Source of the DNA: Acidovorax sp. 106
Lineage (GTDB): Bacteria > Pseudomonadota > Gammaproteobacteria > Burkholderiales > Burkholderiaceae_C
Reading direction: 5' to 3'
NCBI RefSeq assembly: GCF_003663825.1
Contig: NZ_RCCC01000001.1
Location: 4,410,501-4,474,500, forward strand
Length of the DNA stretch: 64,000 nt
This document shows, in pieces, positions 50,412 through 60,121 of the stretch. Every line of letters begins with the position of its first letter. Position 1 is the stretch's first letter. The notes below the pieces were generated by a model. The model was not told where the DNA came from. It saw nothing but the letters and a program-made list of their open reading frames with translations, and did not search any database. The translations under genes and the position numbers were made by a program.

Positions 50412-50597
50412 CCGTTCAGGCTGAATCTGTTGAGGCCAGGGCACGGGGTGTGCGGACCCTTCGACAAGCTCAGGGTGAACGGGTGGGGGGGGCGCAAGCC
50501 ACGCCAAACCGTGCCCACCCTCCCACCGTTCGGGCTGAGCTTGTCGAAGCCAGGGCACTGGCTGTGCAGGCCCTTCGACAAGCTCAGGGCGAACGGG
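50412..50597. repeat. REP-like repeat cluster 7
   Basis: Two wide hairpins: 50412-50482 (decayed left arm CCGTTCAGGCTGAATCTGTT) and 50526-50597 (CCGTTCGGGCTGAGCTTGTC with perfect complement). They separate the receptor gene from the ABC importer genes. Confidence 0.88.
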
Positions 50598-50674
50598 CGG
50601 GGAGGTACGCAAGTCATGCCAGCGAGCCTTAGCGCACTGCTCAACACCCCTCCAACACAACACAGGAGATTTAT

Positions 50675-52279
50675 TTGAAACACGGCTTCAAGCCCGTCCC
50701 CTCACAGCAAGGCTGCACACGCCGTGCTGCACTGCAAACCGCTGCGGCGTCCGTGGCTGCAGGCGCGGCCCCTTGGGCGCAGGCGCAGGGCATTGCCCCG
50801 CCGCCGGCCACGCTGCAAATCGTGGGCCCGTGGGAGTTCACCAGCCTCTCGCCCGCCAGCAGCGGCTTCATGCTGCTGAACCTGCAGGTGTGCGAAACCC
50901 TGCTGGGCGCCAGCGACAACGGCCGCCCGCAGCCTGCGCTGGCCCAGCGCTGGCAGGTGTCTGCCGATGGGCTGGTGTGGCAGTTCACGCTGCGGCCCCA
51001 GGCGCGCTTTCACAACGGCGACCGGGTGACCGCGCAGGCCGTGGTGCAAAGCCTGCAGCGTGCGCAAAAGGCGCCCGCCTTGCTCAGCAACGCGCCCATC
51101 ACCGCCATCACCAGCGACGGAGATGCCACCGTGCACATCCGCCTGAGCCGCCCGCACAACGCCCTGGCCGCCCAGTTGGCGCACTACAGCACGCTGGTGC
51201 TGGCGCCCCAGAGCTATGGCGCGGACGGCAAGGTGCAACGCCTCATCGGCAGCGGCCCGTACCGCATTGCCAAGCTGGTGCCGCCCCAGCAGGTGGAGAC
51301 CGAGGCGTTTGACGACTACGACCACCCCGGCTCTACACCCGCCCCTGCGATACGCAGCGTGGCCTACATGGCCGCCAGCCGGGCCGAGACCCGCGCGCTG
51401 ATGGTGGAAGGCGGCCAGGCCCATCTGGCCTACGGGCTGGACCCTGCCAGCCTGCGGCGGCTCAAGCGCCACGCCAAGGTGGGTATCACTTCGGTGACGC
51501 TGCCGCGCACGGTCCTCGTCAAGCTCAACGCCAAACTGCCCAGCCTGCAAGACGTGCGCGTGCGCCAGGCGCTGAGCCTGTGCATAGACCGCGCTGGCAT
51601 TGCACTGGCCCTGATGGGTGACGAAACCTTGGCCGCCACACAGTTGCTGCCGCCGGTGCTGGCCGACTGGCACAACCCGGCATTGCCCCCGCTGCGCCAT
51701 GACCGCGAGGCCGCACAGCGCCTGTTGCACGAAGCGGGCTGGCAGCGCCATGCAGACGGACTGCGCGGGCCTGACGGCCAGCCACTCACCCTGGAAATCC
51801 GTACCTTCATGGACCGCCCCGAGCTGCCCCTTATTGCCACCGCGCTGCAAGAGCAGTGGCGGCTGGCGGGTCTTGCCGTCAAAGTGGCCATCAGCAACTC
51901 AGGGGACATCCCCATGGGCCACCGCGACGGCACGCTGCAGCTGGGCATGGCTGCACGCAACTACACCAATGTGCCCGACCCGGCTGGCACGCTGGCGGGC
52001 GACTTCTCTGCCCAAGGCGGTGACTGGGGCGCCATGGGCTGGCACAGCGACGCCGTGGTGCAAGCCCTGGCCGAGCTGATGCGCAGCGCGCCCGACGCCC
52101 GCCGCGCCCAGGCGCTGCGCGCCACCGTCACGCAAACGCTGCAAGCCGAGCTGCCCGTCATCCCCATCGCCTGGTACCGCCAGCACGTGGCCGTGAACCG
52201 GCGCCTGCAAGGCGTGTCGCTGGACCCGCTGGAGCGCAGCTACCGACTGACCGACATGCACTGGAGCAACAACACATGA
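50675..52279 (+). CDS. Peptide/nickel-type ABC transporter substrate-binding protein, Tat-exported
   Basis: Extracytoplasmic binding protein of 534 residues, family 5 (OppA/DppA/NikA). The N-terminus has a twin-arginine type signal: CTRRAALQTAAASVAAGAAP, cleavage near AQAQG. It starts at TTG 50675 with CACAGGAGATTTAT upstream, a strong ribosome-binding site. SBP5 signature: LAQRWQVSADGLVWQFTLRP and RFHNGDRVTAQAVVQSLQRA. Tat export of SBP5 proteins is known for NikA-like metal- or chelate-binding members, which fits the neighbouring TonB receptor. Its stop overlaps the start of the first permease (ATGA). Confidence 0.9.
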   Translation: MKHGFKPVPSQQGCTRRAALQTAAASVAAGAAPWAQAQGIAPPPATLQIVGPWEFTSLSPASSGFMLLNLQVCETLLGASDNGRPQPALAQRWQVSADGLVWQFTLRPQARFHNGDRVTAQAVVQSLQRAQKAPALLSNAPITAITSDGDATVHIRLSRPHNALAAQLAHYSTLVLAPQSYGADGKVQRLIGSGPYRIAKLVPPQQVETEAFDDYDHPGSTPAPAIRSVAYMAASRAETRALMVEGGQAHLAYGLDPASLRRLKRHAKVGITSVTLPRTVLVKLNAKLPSLQDVRVRQALSLCIDRAGIALALMGDETLAATQLLPPVLADWHNPALPPLRHDREAAQRLLHEAGWQRHADGLRGPDGQPLTLEIRTFMDRPELPLIATALQEQWRLAGLAVKVAISNSGDIPMGHRDGTLQLGMAARNYTNVPDPAGTLAGDFSAQGGDWGAMGWHSDAVVQALAELMRSAPDARRAQALRATVTQTLQAELPVIPIAWYRQHVAVNRRLQGVSLDPLERSYRLTDMHWSNNT

Positions 52280-53244
52280 ACCCCCTTTCTCGCAACCCCT
52301 GGCTGCACATGCTGGGGCGGCGCGGCCTGCAGGTGGTGGCGCTGGCGCTCATCATCGGCACGCTGTGCTTTTTCATGGTGCGCGCGCTGCCGGGTGACCT
52401 GGCCATGCGCGTGGCCGCCAGCCGCTATGGGCTGGATTTGGTCAGCGGCGCGGCGGCCGACGCCGTGCGCGCCGAGCTGGGCCTGAACCAGAGCGCCCTG
52501 CAGGGCCTGCTGGGCTGGTGGCGCGACATGGCCACGCTGAACCTGGGCCAGTCGCTCATCACCCAGCGCCCGGTGTGGGTGGAGGTGGCCCACCACCTGG
52601 GCGCCACGCTGCGCCTGTCTGCCGCCGCGCTGGCGGTGGCGCTGGCCGTGGGCGTGCCCCTGGGCCTGTGGGCGGGCCTGCGCCCTGGCCGCTGGGCCGA
52701 CCGCGCCAGTTGGGCGCTGGCCGTGGCGTTGCGCGGCACGCCGCCGTTTTTGCTGTCGGTGCTGCTAATGCTGCTGGTGGCGGTGCACTGGGGCTTTTTG
52801 CCCGTGGCGGGCGACGACGATAGCGCCAGCCTGGTGCTGCCCGCCCTGGCGCTGGGCCTGGGCCTGGGCGCAGGGCTGGCCCGCGTCACCCGCAGCGCCA
52901 TGCAAGAGGTGGCGCAGTCGCCCGCGTTTGAGTTTGCCCGCACCAAGGGGCTGAGCGATATGCAGGCGCTGGTGCGCCACGGCCTGCGCGCGGTGGCCGT
53001 GCCGGTGGTGGCCTACCTGGGCGTGCAAACGCTGTTTTTGGTGGAAGGCGCGCTGGTGGTGGAAACCGTGTTTGCCTGGCCCGGCATTGGCCACGCGCTG
53101 GTCCATGCCATCTTTGGCCGCGACATTCCGGTGGTGCAAGGCGCGGCGCTGGCCATGGCGCTGCTGTTTGTGGTGTTCAACCTGCTGTTGGATGCCGCCT
53201 GCGTGGCGCTAGACCCGCGCCAACAAAGAGGAGTGTCCGCATGA
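52276..53244 (+). CDS. ABC transporter permease (DppB-like)
   Basis: Inner-membrane permease of 322 residues of the oligopeptide/nickel class. About six hydrophobic segments, with the leading helix LQVVALALIIGTLCFFMVRA and the EAA loop EFARTKGLSDMQALVRHGLR that contacts the ATPase. Its start and stop overlap the flanking genes by four bases each (ATGA), so translation is coupled in the operon. Functions as half of the membrane channel of the importer. Confidence 0.93.
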   Translation: MNPLSRNPWLHMLGRRGLQVVALALIIGTLCFFMVRALPGDLAMRVAASRYGLDLVSGAAADAVRAELGLNQSALQGLLGWWRDMATLNLGQSLITQRPVWVEVAHHLGATLRLSAAALAVALAVGVPLGLWAGLRPGRWADRASWALAVALRGTPPFLLSVLLMLLVAVHWGFLPVAGDDDSASLVLPALALGLGLGAGLARVTRSAMQEVAQSPAFEFARTKGLSDMQALVRHGLRAVAVPVVAYLGVQTLFLVEGALVVETVFAWPGIGHALVHAIFGRDIPVVQGAALAMALLFVVFNLLLDAACVALDPRQQRGVSA

Positions 53245-54125
53245 CCGCGCACCACACAATGACGACGACCCCGGCGCAGGCGGCTGCTGCAGCAGCAGCA
53301 CCGACCATGCCCATGGCCCCCATGGGCGCAGCAAGACCCACTGCTTCATGGCAGCAACGCACGGGCCTGGTGCTGATCGGCCTGCTGGCCGTGTGGGCGC
53401 TGCTGGGCCCCTGGCTGGTGGGCGCCAGCCCCATTGAGCAAAACCTACGCAACCAATTGGCCACGCCCGGTGCCGAGCACTGGCTGGGCACCGACGTGCT
53501 GGGCCGCTCGTGGCTGGCGCGGCTGGCGCATGCCACGCAGCTATCGCTGGGCATGGCCGTGCTGGCGGCCCTGAGCGCTGCCGTGCCCGGCACCCTGCTG
53601 GGCGTGCTGGCGGCATGGCGCGGCGGGCGCACCGAGCGGGTGCTGGTCATGCTGGCCGATGCGGTGCTGGCCATACCCGGCCTGCTGCTGGTGCTGCTGA
53701 TTGCGGCGCTGGCCCCCGGCCAGTTGTGGGCGCTGTACGTAGGTATGGCGACTGCGCTGTGGGTCGAATACTTTCGCGTGTGCCGGGCCATGGCCCGCCC
53801 TGTGCTGGCGGGCGACGCGGTGCAGGCATCGCGCCTGCTGGGCTTTGGCCAGGCCTATGTGCTGCGCCGCCACCTGCTGCCCGCACTGGCCCCCACGCTG
53901 GGCACGCTGCTGGCCTTTACCACCGCGCAGGCCGTGCTGGCACTGGCGGCACTGGGCTTTGTGGGCGTGGGCGCGCAGGCCCCCACGGCCGAGCTGGGCC
54001 TGATGATCACCGAGGCCATGCCTTATTACGAAGAAGCCCCGTGGCTGATTGCTGCCCCCACCGCCGTGCTGCTGTGGCTGGTGGCCGCCATGATGCTGAT
54101 CCAACCTGAGCGGGAGGCCGCATGA
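53241..54125 (+). CDS. ABC transporter permease (DppC-like)
   Basis: Second permease, 294 residues. An Ala/Met-rich N-terminal tail precedes helix 1 (TGLVLIGLLAVWALLGPWLV). The family segment HWLGTDVLGRSWLARLAHAT, typical of DppC/OppC, follows, and the EAA loop lies at VQASRLLGFGQAYVLRRHLL. Translational coupling to both neighbours by four-base overlaps. Pairs with the first permease. Confidence 0.93.
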   Translation: MTAHHTMTTTPAQAAAAAAAPTMPMAPMGAARPTASWQQRTGLVLIGLLAVWALLGPWLVGASPIEQNLRNQLATPGAEHWLGTDVLGRSWLARLAHATQLSLGMAVLAALSAAVPGTLLGVLAAWRGGRTERVLVMLADAVLAIPGLLLVLLIAALAPGQLWALYVGMATALWVEYFRVCRAMARPVLAGDAVQASRLLGFGQAYVLRRHLLPALAPTLGTLLAFTTAQAVLALAALGFVGVGAQAPTAELGLMITEAMPYYEEAPWLIAAPTAVLLWLVAAMMLIQPEREAA

Positions 54126-55567
54126 GCCCGACAACCCCTTCAATCACCGCTTCAACCACGGCCCTGCTGGTGGTGGACAACCTGGCCATCCATGTGGGCG
54201 ACCGCGCCCTGCTGCAAGGTATTTCTTTCAGGCTGCATGCAGGCGAGGCGCTGAGCCTGGTGGGCGAAAGCGGCGCGGGCAAGTCGCTGCTGGCCCAGGC
54301 CATCATGGGCAACCTGCCGCCTGCGCTGCGGGCATCGGGCGCCATCACCATCGACGGCGTGACCACCCGCGCTGAAGACGCCGCCAGCCGCCGCGCCCTG
54401 TGGGGCCGCAAGCTGGCCCTGCTGCCGCAGGAGCCGTCGGTGGCCCTCAACCCCTTTCAACGCGTGGCGCCGCAACTGGCCGAGGTCTATGCCCTGCTGC
54501 ACGCACAGCCGCCTGCCGATGCGGCAGCCCGTGCGCAGCAAGAGCTGGCCCGTGCGGGCCTGGGCCAGGCCACAGGGCACTACCCCTGGCAACTGTCGGG
54601 CGGCATGGCCCAGCGGGCGGTGGCCGCCATCACCCTGGCGGGCGGCGCCCCGGTGCTGATGGTGGACGAGCCCACCAAGGGCCTGGACAACCATTGGCGC
54701 GACCGCACTGTGGCGCTGTTTCGTGGCGTGCTGCAGGCGGGCGGCTGCCTGCTGGCCATCACCCACGACATGGCCGTGGCGCAAGCGCTGGGCGGCCAGG
54801 TCATCGTGCTGCGGCACGGGCAGGCGGTGGAGCAAGGCCGCATCGACGAGGTGGCTGCGCAGCCCGCGCACCCCTTCACCCGCCAGTTGATGGACGCCGA
54901 CCCGGCCCGCTGGCTGCCATTTGCCCCGCCGCAGGTGGGCGACAGCGTGGTGCAGGCTCAGGGCATATCAAAAGCCTATGGCGCGCAGCAGCTGTTTGCG
55001 CCCATGGACCTGCAAATCCGCAGCGGCGAGCGTGTGGCCGTGCAGGGCCCCAGCGGCACGGGCAAAAGCACGCTAGGCAATGTGCTGTTGGGCCTGCTGC
55101 GGCCCGACACGGGCAGCGTGGCGCGCGGCAACGGCCTGCGCCCGCATGCGTTTCAAAAGCTATACCAAGACCCGGTCGGCTCGTTTGCGCCGCACATCAG
55201 CCTGGCCCAGTCGCTGCGGGATGCTGCCCGGCTGCACCGCTGTGACTGGAAGGCGGTGCAGCGGCGGCTGGAGCAACTGCGCGTGCCTGAGAGCCTGCTG
55301 GAGCGCAAGCCCGAGCAAGTGTCGGGCGGCGAGCTGCAGCGCATTGCCCTGGCCCGCGTGCTGGTGGCGCAACCTGCCCTGCTGTTTGCCGACGAGCCCA
55401 CCTCGCGCCTGGACCCGATCACGCAGCAAGAGGCCATCCAGATCTTGCTGAGCGCCACGCAGGAGACCGGCGCCGCGCTGATGCTGGTGACGCACGATGA
55501 GCACCTGGCTGCTGCGGTGGCGACGCGGCGGATTGGGTTGAAGGCGGGGGCAACGGCTGGCAGATAA
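54122..55567 (+). CDS. Fused double ABC ATPase (DppD-DppF-like)
   Basis: One chain of 481 residues carrying two ATPase domains. Domain 1 has Walker A GESGAGKSLLAQA, signature LSGGMAQRAV and Walker B VLMVDEPTKGLD; domain 2 (from about residue 280) has GPSGTGKSTLGNV, signature VSGGELQRIALAR and LLFADEPTSRLD. Fusions of the DppD and DppF halves occur in several proteobacteria, for instance YejF. Last gene of the importer operon, overlapping the second permease by four bases. It powers uptake; both nucleotide sites look intact. Confidence 0.94.
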   Translation: MSPTTPSITASTTALLVVDNLAIHVGDRALLQGISFRLHAGEALSLVGESGAGKSLLAQAIMGNLPPALRASGAITIDGVTTRAEDAASRRALWGRKLALLPQEPSVALNPFQRVAPQLAEVYALLHAQPPADAAARAQQELARAGLGQATGHYPWQLSGGMAQRAVAAITLAGGAPVLMVDEPTKGLDNHWRDRTVALFRGVLQAGGCLLAITHDMAVAQALGGQVIVLRHGQAVEQGRIDEVAAQPAHPFTRQLMDADPARWLPFAPPQVGDSVVQAQGISKAYGAQQLFAPMDLQIRSGERVAVQGPSGTGKSTLGNVLLGLLRPDTGSVARGNGLRPHAFQKLYQDPVGSFAPHISLAQSLRDAARLHRCDWKAVQRRLEQLRVPESLLERKPEQVSGGELQRIALARVLVAQPALLFADEPTSRLDPITQQEAIQILLSATQETGAALMLVTHDEHLAAAVATRRIGLKAGATAGR

Positions 55568-55570
55568 ACG

Positions 55571-55621
55571 CTATCAAGAAGATAGCTGCTTGCGCATATC
55601 CATCAAGCGCTAGAGGCCGAA
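55571..55621 (+). repeat. 50-bp interspersed element, copy 7
   Basis: Forward copy right after the ATPase stop: CTATCAAGAAGATAGCTGCTT, GCGCATATCC, ATCAAGCGCTAGAGGCCGA. About 70 bases before a 100-bp palindrome, as at 43214. Confidence 0.85.
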
Positions 55622-55690
55622 AACGCTTGATATGGTGCATATCTCAGCGAGAAATATTGGTCTTTGCCCCAATCGCTGCGCTGGGAATTG

Positions 55691-55792
55691 CCCCCTCTCC
55701 CCTCGTGGGAGAGGGTTGGGGAGAGGGGGCCAGTACGAGCGCTGCGCCCATTTCCCCCTTCTTCCCGGGCCTCTCCCACAAGGGGAGAGGGT
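55691..55792 (+). repeat. 100-bp CTCTCCC palindromic element, copy 3
   Basis: Arms CCCCCTCTCCCCTCGTGGGA and CTCCCACAAGGGGAGAGGG; centre GCCAGTACGAGCGCTGCGCC. Same orientation as the copy at 43332. Confidence 0.9.
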
Positions 55793-55836
55793 GTGAGAAC
55801 CACCTGAAATGCGTACCTCATCGGGCGAAAACAATA

Positions 55837-55875
55837 AAAGCCCCCTGCAGTCATGGACTGCAGGGGGCTTTTGCT
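55837..55875. terminator. Bidirectional terminator after icd
   Basis: Perfect 14-base stem AAAGCCCCCTGCAG/CTGCAGGGGGCTTT with an eight-base loop and A/T tracts on both sides. It serves icd on the minus strand and may end transcripts from the uptake operon. Confidence 0.85.
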
Positions 55876-55923
55876 GTGAAGCCTGTTCTGCGGCGACGGG
55901 CTCTGCCAAAGCCCTCATGCCCC

Positions 55924-57183
<1,260 letters not shown>

Positions 57184-57469
57184 TGGGCAGAGGTCTCCGT
57201 GTTGGCTGAAACGGGTTCAGCCGTTGAGTCGATGGAATGCGGAATGGGATGTGCCGTTGCGGCAGAATTTTTCATTTTAGGGCTTGTTCTGCGTCGCTTC
57301 GGCCAAGCGACTTGGCGGAACCCGCGCGGCTTGCGCGCATCCAAACCCAGCGCCTGCGGCGGTGTTGGCAGGCGGCGCGTGGCGGCCACCGCCTTGCCAC
57401 CCAGTTCGATCAAAATGCGAGCATGCGATGCCCTGTCGCACTCCACTCTTCTTGAAAGCCCCTGCCTCG

Positions 57470-57946
57470 ATGCCAAGCCTTTCTTCCTCTACCGCCCGGC
57501 TGCTCGCCACCAGCTTGTTCGCCATCGCCTGCGCGGCCCCCGCTGCCGCCCAGAACCAGCCCCAGATGAATCTGCAGCGGGTGGAAATCACCGCCGGCAT
57601 GCACCGCATTGACGCCCAGGTGGCAGCAGCCCCGCAGGAGCGGCAAACCGGCCTGATGCACCGCAAGGAAATGCCCGCGCATGAGGGCATGTTGTTTGTC
57701 TTTGAGCAACCGGCCACGCAGTGCTTTTGGATGAAAAACACGCTGCTGCCACTGACGGCGGCTTTTGTGGCCGACGACGGCACCATCGTGAATCTGGCCG
57801 ACATGAAGCCGCAGACGGAAGACTCGCACTGCTCGACCAAGCCGGTGCGCTATGTGCTGGAGATGAACCAAGGCTGGTTTGCGCAAAAAGGCATCAAGCC
57901 GGGTAGCAAACTGGTGAGCGCGGCCGTCTTCAACGCCAAGAAATAA
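57470..57946 (+). CDS. DUF192 family secreted protein
   Basis: Protein of 158 residues. A signal peptide (ARLLATSLFAIACAAPAAAQ) is followed by a DUF192 domain: QRVEITAGMHRIDAQVAAAP, then RQTGLMHRKEMPAHEGMLFV, CFWMKNTLLPLTAAFV and the closing RYVLEMNQGWFAQKGI(K)PG. This is the complete family pattern of compact beta-strand proteins of unknown function. ATG 57470 gives a normal signal sequence; the longer open frame upstream runs into Arg/Pro-rich sequence. Followed by a strong bidirectional terminator shared with sodB. Confidence 0.9.
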   Translation: MPSLSSSTARLLATSLFAIACAAPAAAQNQPQMNLQRVEITAGMHRIDAQVAAAPQERQTGLMHRKEMPAHEGMLFVFEQPATQCFWMKNTLLPLTAAFVADDGTIVNLADMKPQTEDSHCSTKPVRYVLEMNQGWFAQKGIKPGSKLVSAAVFNAKK

Positions 57947-57970
57947 GCAGTCCGCAAAGCCTGCGCCCAT

Positions 57971-57999
57971 AAAAAAACGGCCTCACGGCCGTTTTTTTA
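57971..57999. terminator. Bidirectional terminator between DUF192 gene and sodB
   Basis: Perfect stem AAAAAAACGGCC/GGCCGTTTTTTT around TCAC. U-runs in both directions serve the two convergent genes. Confidence 0.92.
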
Positions 58000-58019
58000 T
58001 GCTTTGGTGAAACCAGGCA

Positions 58020-58601
58020 TCAAGCGAAGTTGGCTTCGGCAAACTTCCAGTTGACCAGCTTGTCCAGGAAGGTTTCCACAAACTTGGGACGCATGTTGCG
58101 GTAGTCGATGTAGTAGGCGTGTTCCCACACGTCCACCGTGAGCAGGGCCTTGTCGGCAGTGGTCAGGGGCGTGCCAGCGGCGCCGGTGTTGACGATGTCG
58201 ACGCTGCCGTCGGCCTTCTTCACCAGCCAAGTCCAGCCCGAACCAAAGTTGCCCACGGCGCTCTTGACGAAGGCTTCCTTGAAAGCAGCGTAGGAGCCGA
58301 ACTTGGCGTTGATGGCATCGGCCAGGGCGCCTGTGGGTTCGCCGCCACCGCTTGGGGCCATGCAGTTCCAGAAGAAGGTGTGGTTCCAGATCTGGGCTGC
58401 ATTGTTGTAGATGCCGCCGGACGACTTCTTGATGATTTCTTCGAGCGACAGCGACTCGAATTCAGTGCCCTTTTGCAGGTTGTTCAGGTTCACCACATAG
58501 GCGTTGTGGTGCTTGCCATGGTGAAACTCCAGCGTTTCCTGGCTGTAGTGGGGGGCCAGTGCGTCGATGGCGTAAGGCAGCGGGGGAAGGGTGTGTTCCA
58601 T
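58020..58601 (-). CDS. sodB: Iron superoxide dismutase
   Basis: Cytoplasmic superoxide dismutase of 193 residues. Metal ligands are visible: H27 in [13 protein letters not shown], the His in [11 protein letters not shown], and the Asp and His of [27 protein letters not shown] and the GGxP-less [11 protein letters not shown] segment are those of the Fe-type enzyme. ATG 58601 is preceded by GAGGAAATACCACC; the frame is open further but adds unlikely residues. Converges with the DUF192 gene on a shared terminator. Confidence 0.95.
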   Translation of the reverse strand: MEHTLPPLPYAIDALAPHYSQETLEFHHGKHHNAYVVNLNNLQKGTEFESLSLEEIIKKSSGGIYNNAAQIWNHTFFWNCMAPSGGGEPTGALADAINAKFGSYAAFKEAFVKSAVGNFGSGWTWLVKKADGSVDIVNTGAAGTPLTTADKALLTVDVWEHAYYIDYRNMRPKFVETFLDKLVNWKFAEANFA

Positions 58602-58792
58602 GGTGGTATTTCCTCGTGGTTTGCAATGCTGGAAGGTAGGTGGCAGCTTGGCTGGCAAGCCACCGCCCACCTGGCGCGCAATTTGACGCGACGTGGCATT
58701 GTAGGAAGATCAATAGCCTTGTGCAGAGAAGTGGCGATACATCGCCACACTGCGCAACAGCAAGCACGGCGCACTTACGGTGCACGCGGCAA

Positions 58793-60121
58793 TCACAGCA
58801 AGCGCGGCTGCCCCACCGTCAGGTCCAACACCCCATCGGCCAGCGTGGCCCGCAGCGCATCACCGGGGCGGGCCTGGCCCACGCCGGTCACGGCATGGCC
58901 GTCGCCGTCGGTCAGCAAGGCGTAGCCGCGCTGCAGCACCAGTTGCGGGTTCAGCAGCTCCAGTTGCCTGCGTGCGCGCTCCAGTCGGTCAGACTGTTGC
59001 GTGATCTGGCGGGCCACCTTGATAGGCAAATCGGCCTCTAGCGCTTTGTGCTTAAGCGCTAGCCGCTCTAAATTCAATAGCATGCCGTGGCGCATGCGCT
59101 GTGCACAGCGGGCCAGGCGCAGTTGCTCTCGCGCGGCCAAGCCCGATGGGCGCCCCAGCCGCTGCGCGGCCTGGTCCAGCCGCTGGTGGCGTGCGTCCAG
59201 CTGGCGCTGCACAGCGGTGCCCAGGCGGTCGGCCAGCAGGTCCAGCGCGCCCAGCCACACCTCGCGCGGCTGCGCCACCAGCTCGGCCGCAGCCGTGGGC
59301 GTGGGCGCCCGCAAGTCGGCGCAGAAGTCGGCAATGGTGAAGTCGGTCTCATGCCCCACGCCGCTGACCAGGGGCACAGGGCTTTGCACCAGGGTGCGCG
59401 CCAGTTGCTCATCGTTGAAGGCCCACAGGTCTTCCATCGACCCGCCGCCGCGCACCAGCAAGATGACGTCGATAGGGACGGTGCCCCCTGGCTCGGGGCC
59501 CCAAGGCGCGCCCGCGCCCTCGGCCCATGCGTACATCTGCCGCAGCGCAGCCACCATGGACTGCGGGGCCGCCGCGCCCTGAACCTGCGCAGGGATCAAC
59601 GCCACCGGGATGTGCGGCACCCGGCGGCGCAGCGCCGTGACCACATCGTGCAAGGCAGCAGCCCCCAGCGAGGTGACCAAGCCAATGCCGCGCGGCTGCA
59701 GAGGCAAGGGGCGCTTGCGCCGTGCATCGAACAGCCCTTCGGATTCGAGCTGGGCCTTGAGGCGCAAGAACTGCTCAAACAGCGCGCCCTGGCCTGCGCG
59801 CTGCATGCTCTCCACAATGAACTGCAAATCGCCCCGGGCCTCGTAGACCCCCAGGCGTCCACGCACCTCGACCAATTCACCATCTCTGGGAGAAAAGTCA
59901 AGTAGCCCGGCCGCACGGCGGAACATGGCGCAACGCAACTGGCCCGCGGCGTCCTTGATCGAGAAATAGCAATGCCCGCTGGATGCGCGCGAGAAGCCGG
60001 TTATCTCGCCCCGCACCGCGACAGGGTTGAAGCGCGCCTCCAGCGCATCAGCAATGGCGCGGCACAGCGCGCCGACTTCCCACACACGCGGCGTGGCTGC
60101 GGGGGTGGACGCCTCAAACAT
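58793..60121 (-). CDS. xseA: Exodeoxyribonuclease VII large subunit
   Basis: Large subunit of the ATP-independent single-strand exonuclease, 442 residues. The N-terminal OB-fold shows ITGFSRASSGHCYFSIKDAA; the catalytic core has GIGLVTSLGAAALHDVVTAL, the VRGGGSMEDLWAFNDEQLAR box and the PLVSGVGHETDFTIADFCAD box with conserved His/Asp. The C-terminal coiled-coil and QRGYALLTDGDG repeat close the chain. ATG 60121 (MFEASTPAATPRVW) is chosen; the longer frame is GC-rich noise. A copy of the 50-bp interspersed element (59032-59082) is embedded in the coiled-coil region. xseB is not in the window. Confidence 0.95.
   Translation of the reverse strand: MFEASTPAATPRVWEVGALCRAIADALEARFNPVAVRGEITGFSRASSGHCYFSIKDAAGQLRCAMFRRAAGLLDFSPRDGELVEVRGRLGVYEARGDLQFIVESMQRAGQGALFEQFLRLKAQLESEGLFDARRKRPLPLQPRGIGLVTSLGAAALHDVVTALRRRVPHIPVALIPAQVQGAAAPQSMVAALRQMYAWAEGAGAPWGPEPGGTVPIDVILLVRGGGSMEDLWAFNDEQLARTLVQSPVPLVSGVGHETDFTIADFCADLRAPTPTAAAELVAQPREVWLGALDLLADRLGTAVQRQLDARHQRLDQAAQRLGRPSGLAAREQLRLARCAQRMRHGMLLNLERLALKHKALEADLPIKVARQITQQSDRLERARRQLELLNPQLVLQRGYALLTDGDGHAVTGVGQARPGDALRATLADGVLDLTVGQPRLL
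59032..59082 (-). repeat. 50-bp interspersed element inside xseA (copy 8)
   Basis: Plus-strand reading CGGCCTCTAGCGCTTTG, TGCTT, AAGCGCTAGCCGCTCT, then AAATTCAATAGCAT. It matches the block order of reverse copies at 24891 and 30004. Encodes NLERLALKHKALEAD of the XseA coiled coil. Confidence 0.65.

Noticed and set aside
48987..50663. Open frame of 558 codons antisense to the TonB receptor gene
   Set aside because: Composition shadow. The plus strand carries the plug and barrel signatures, and the antisense start runs through REP-like repeats.
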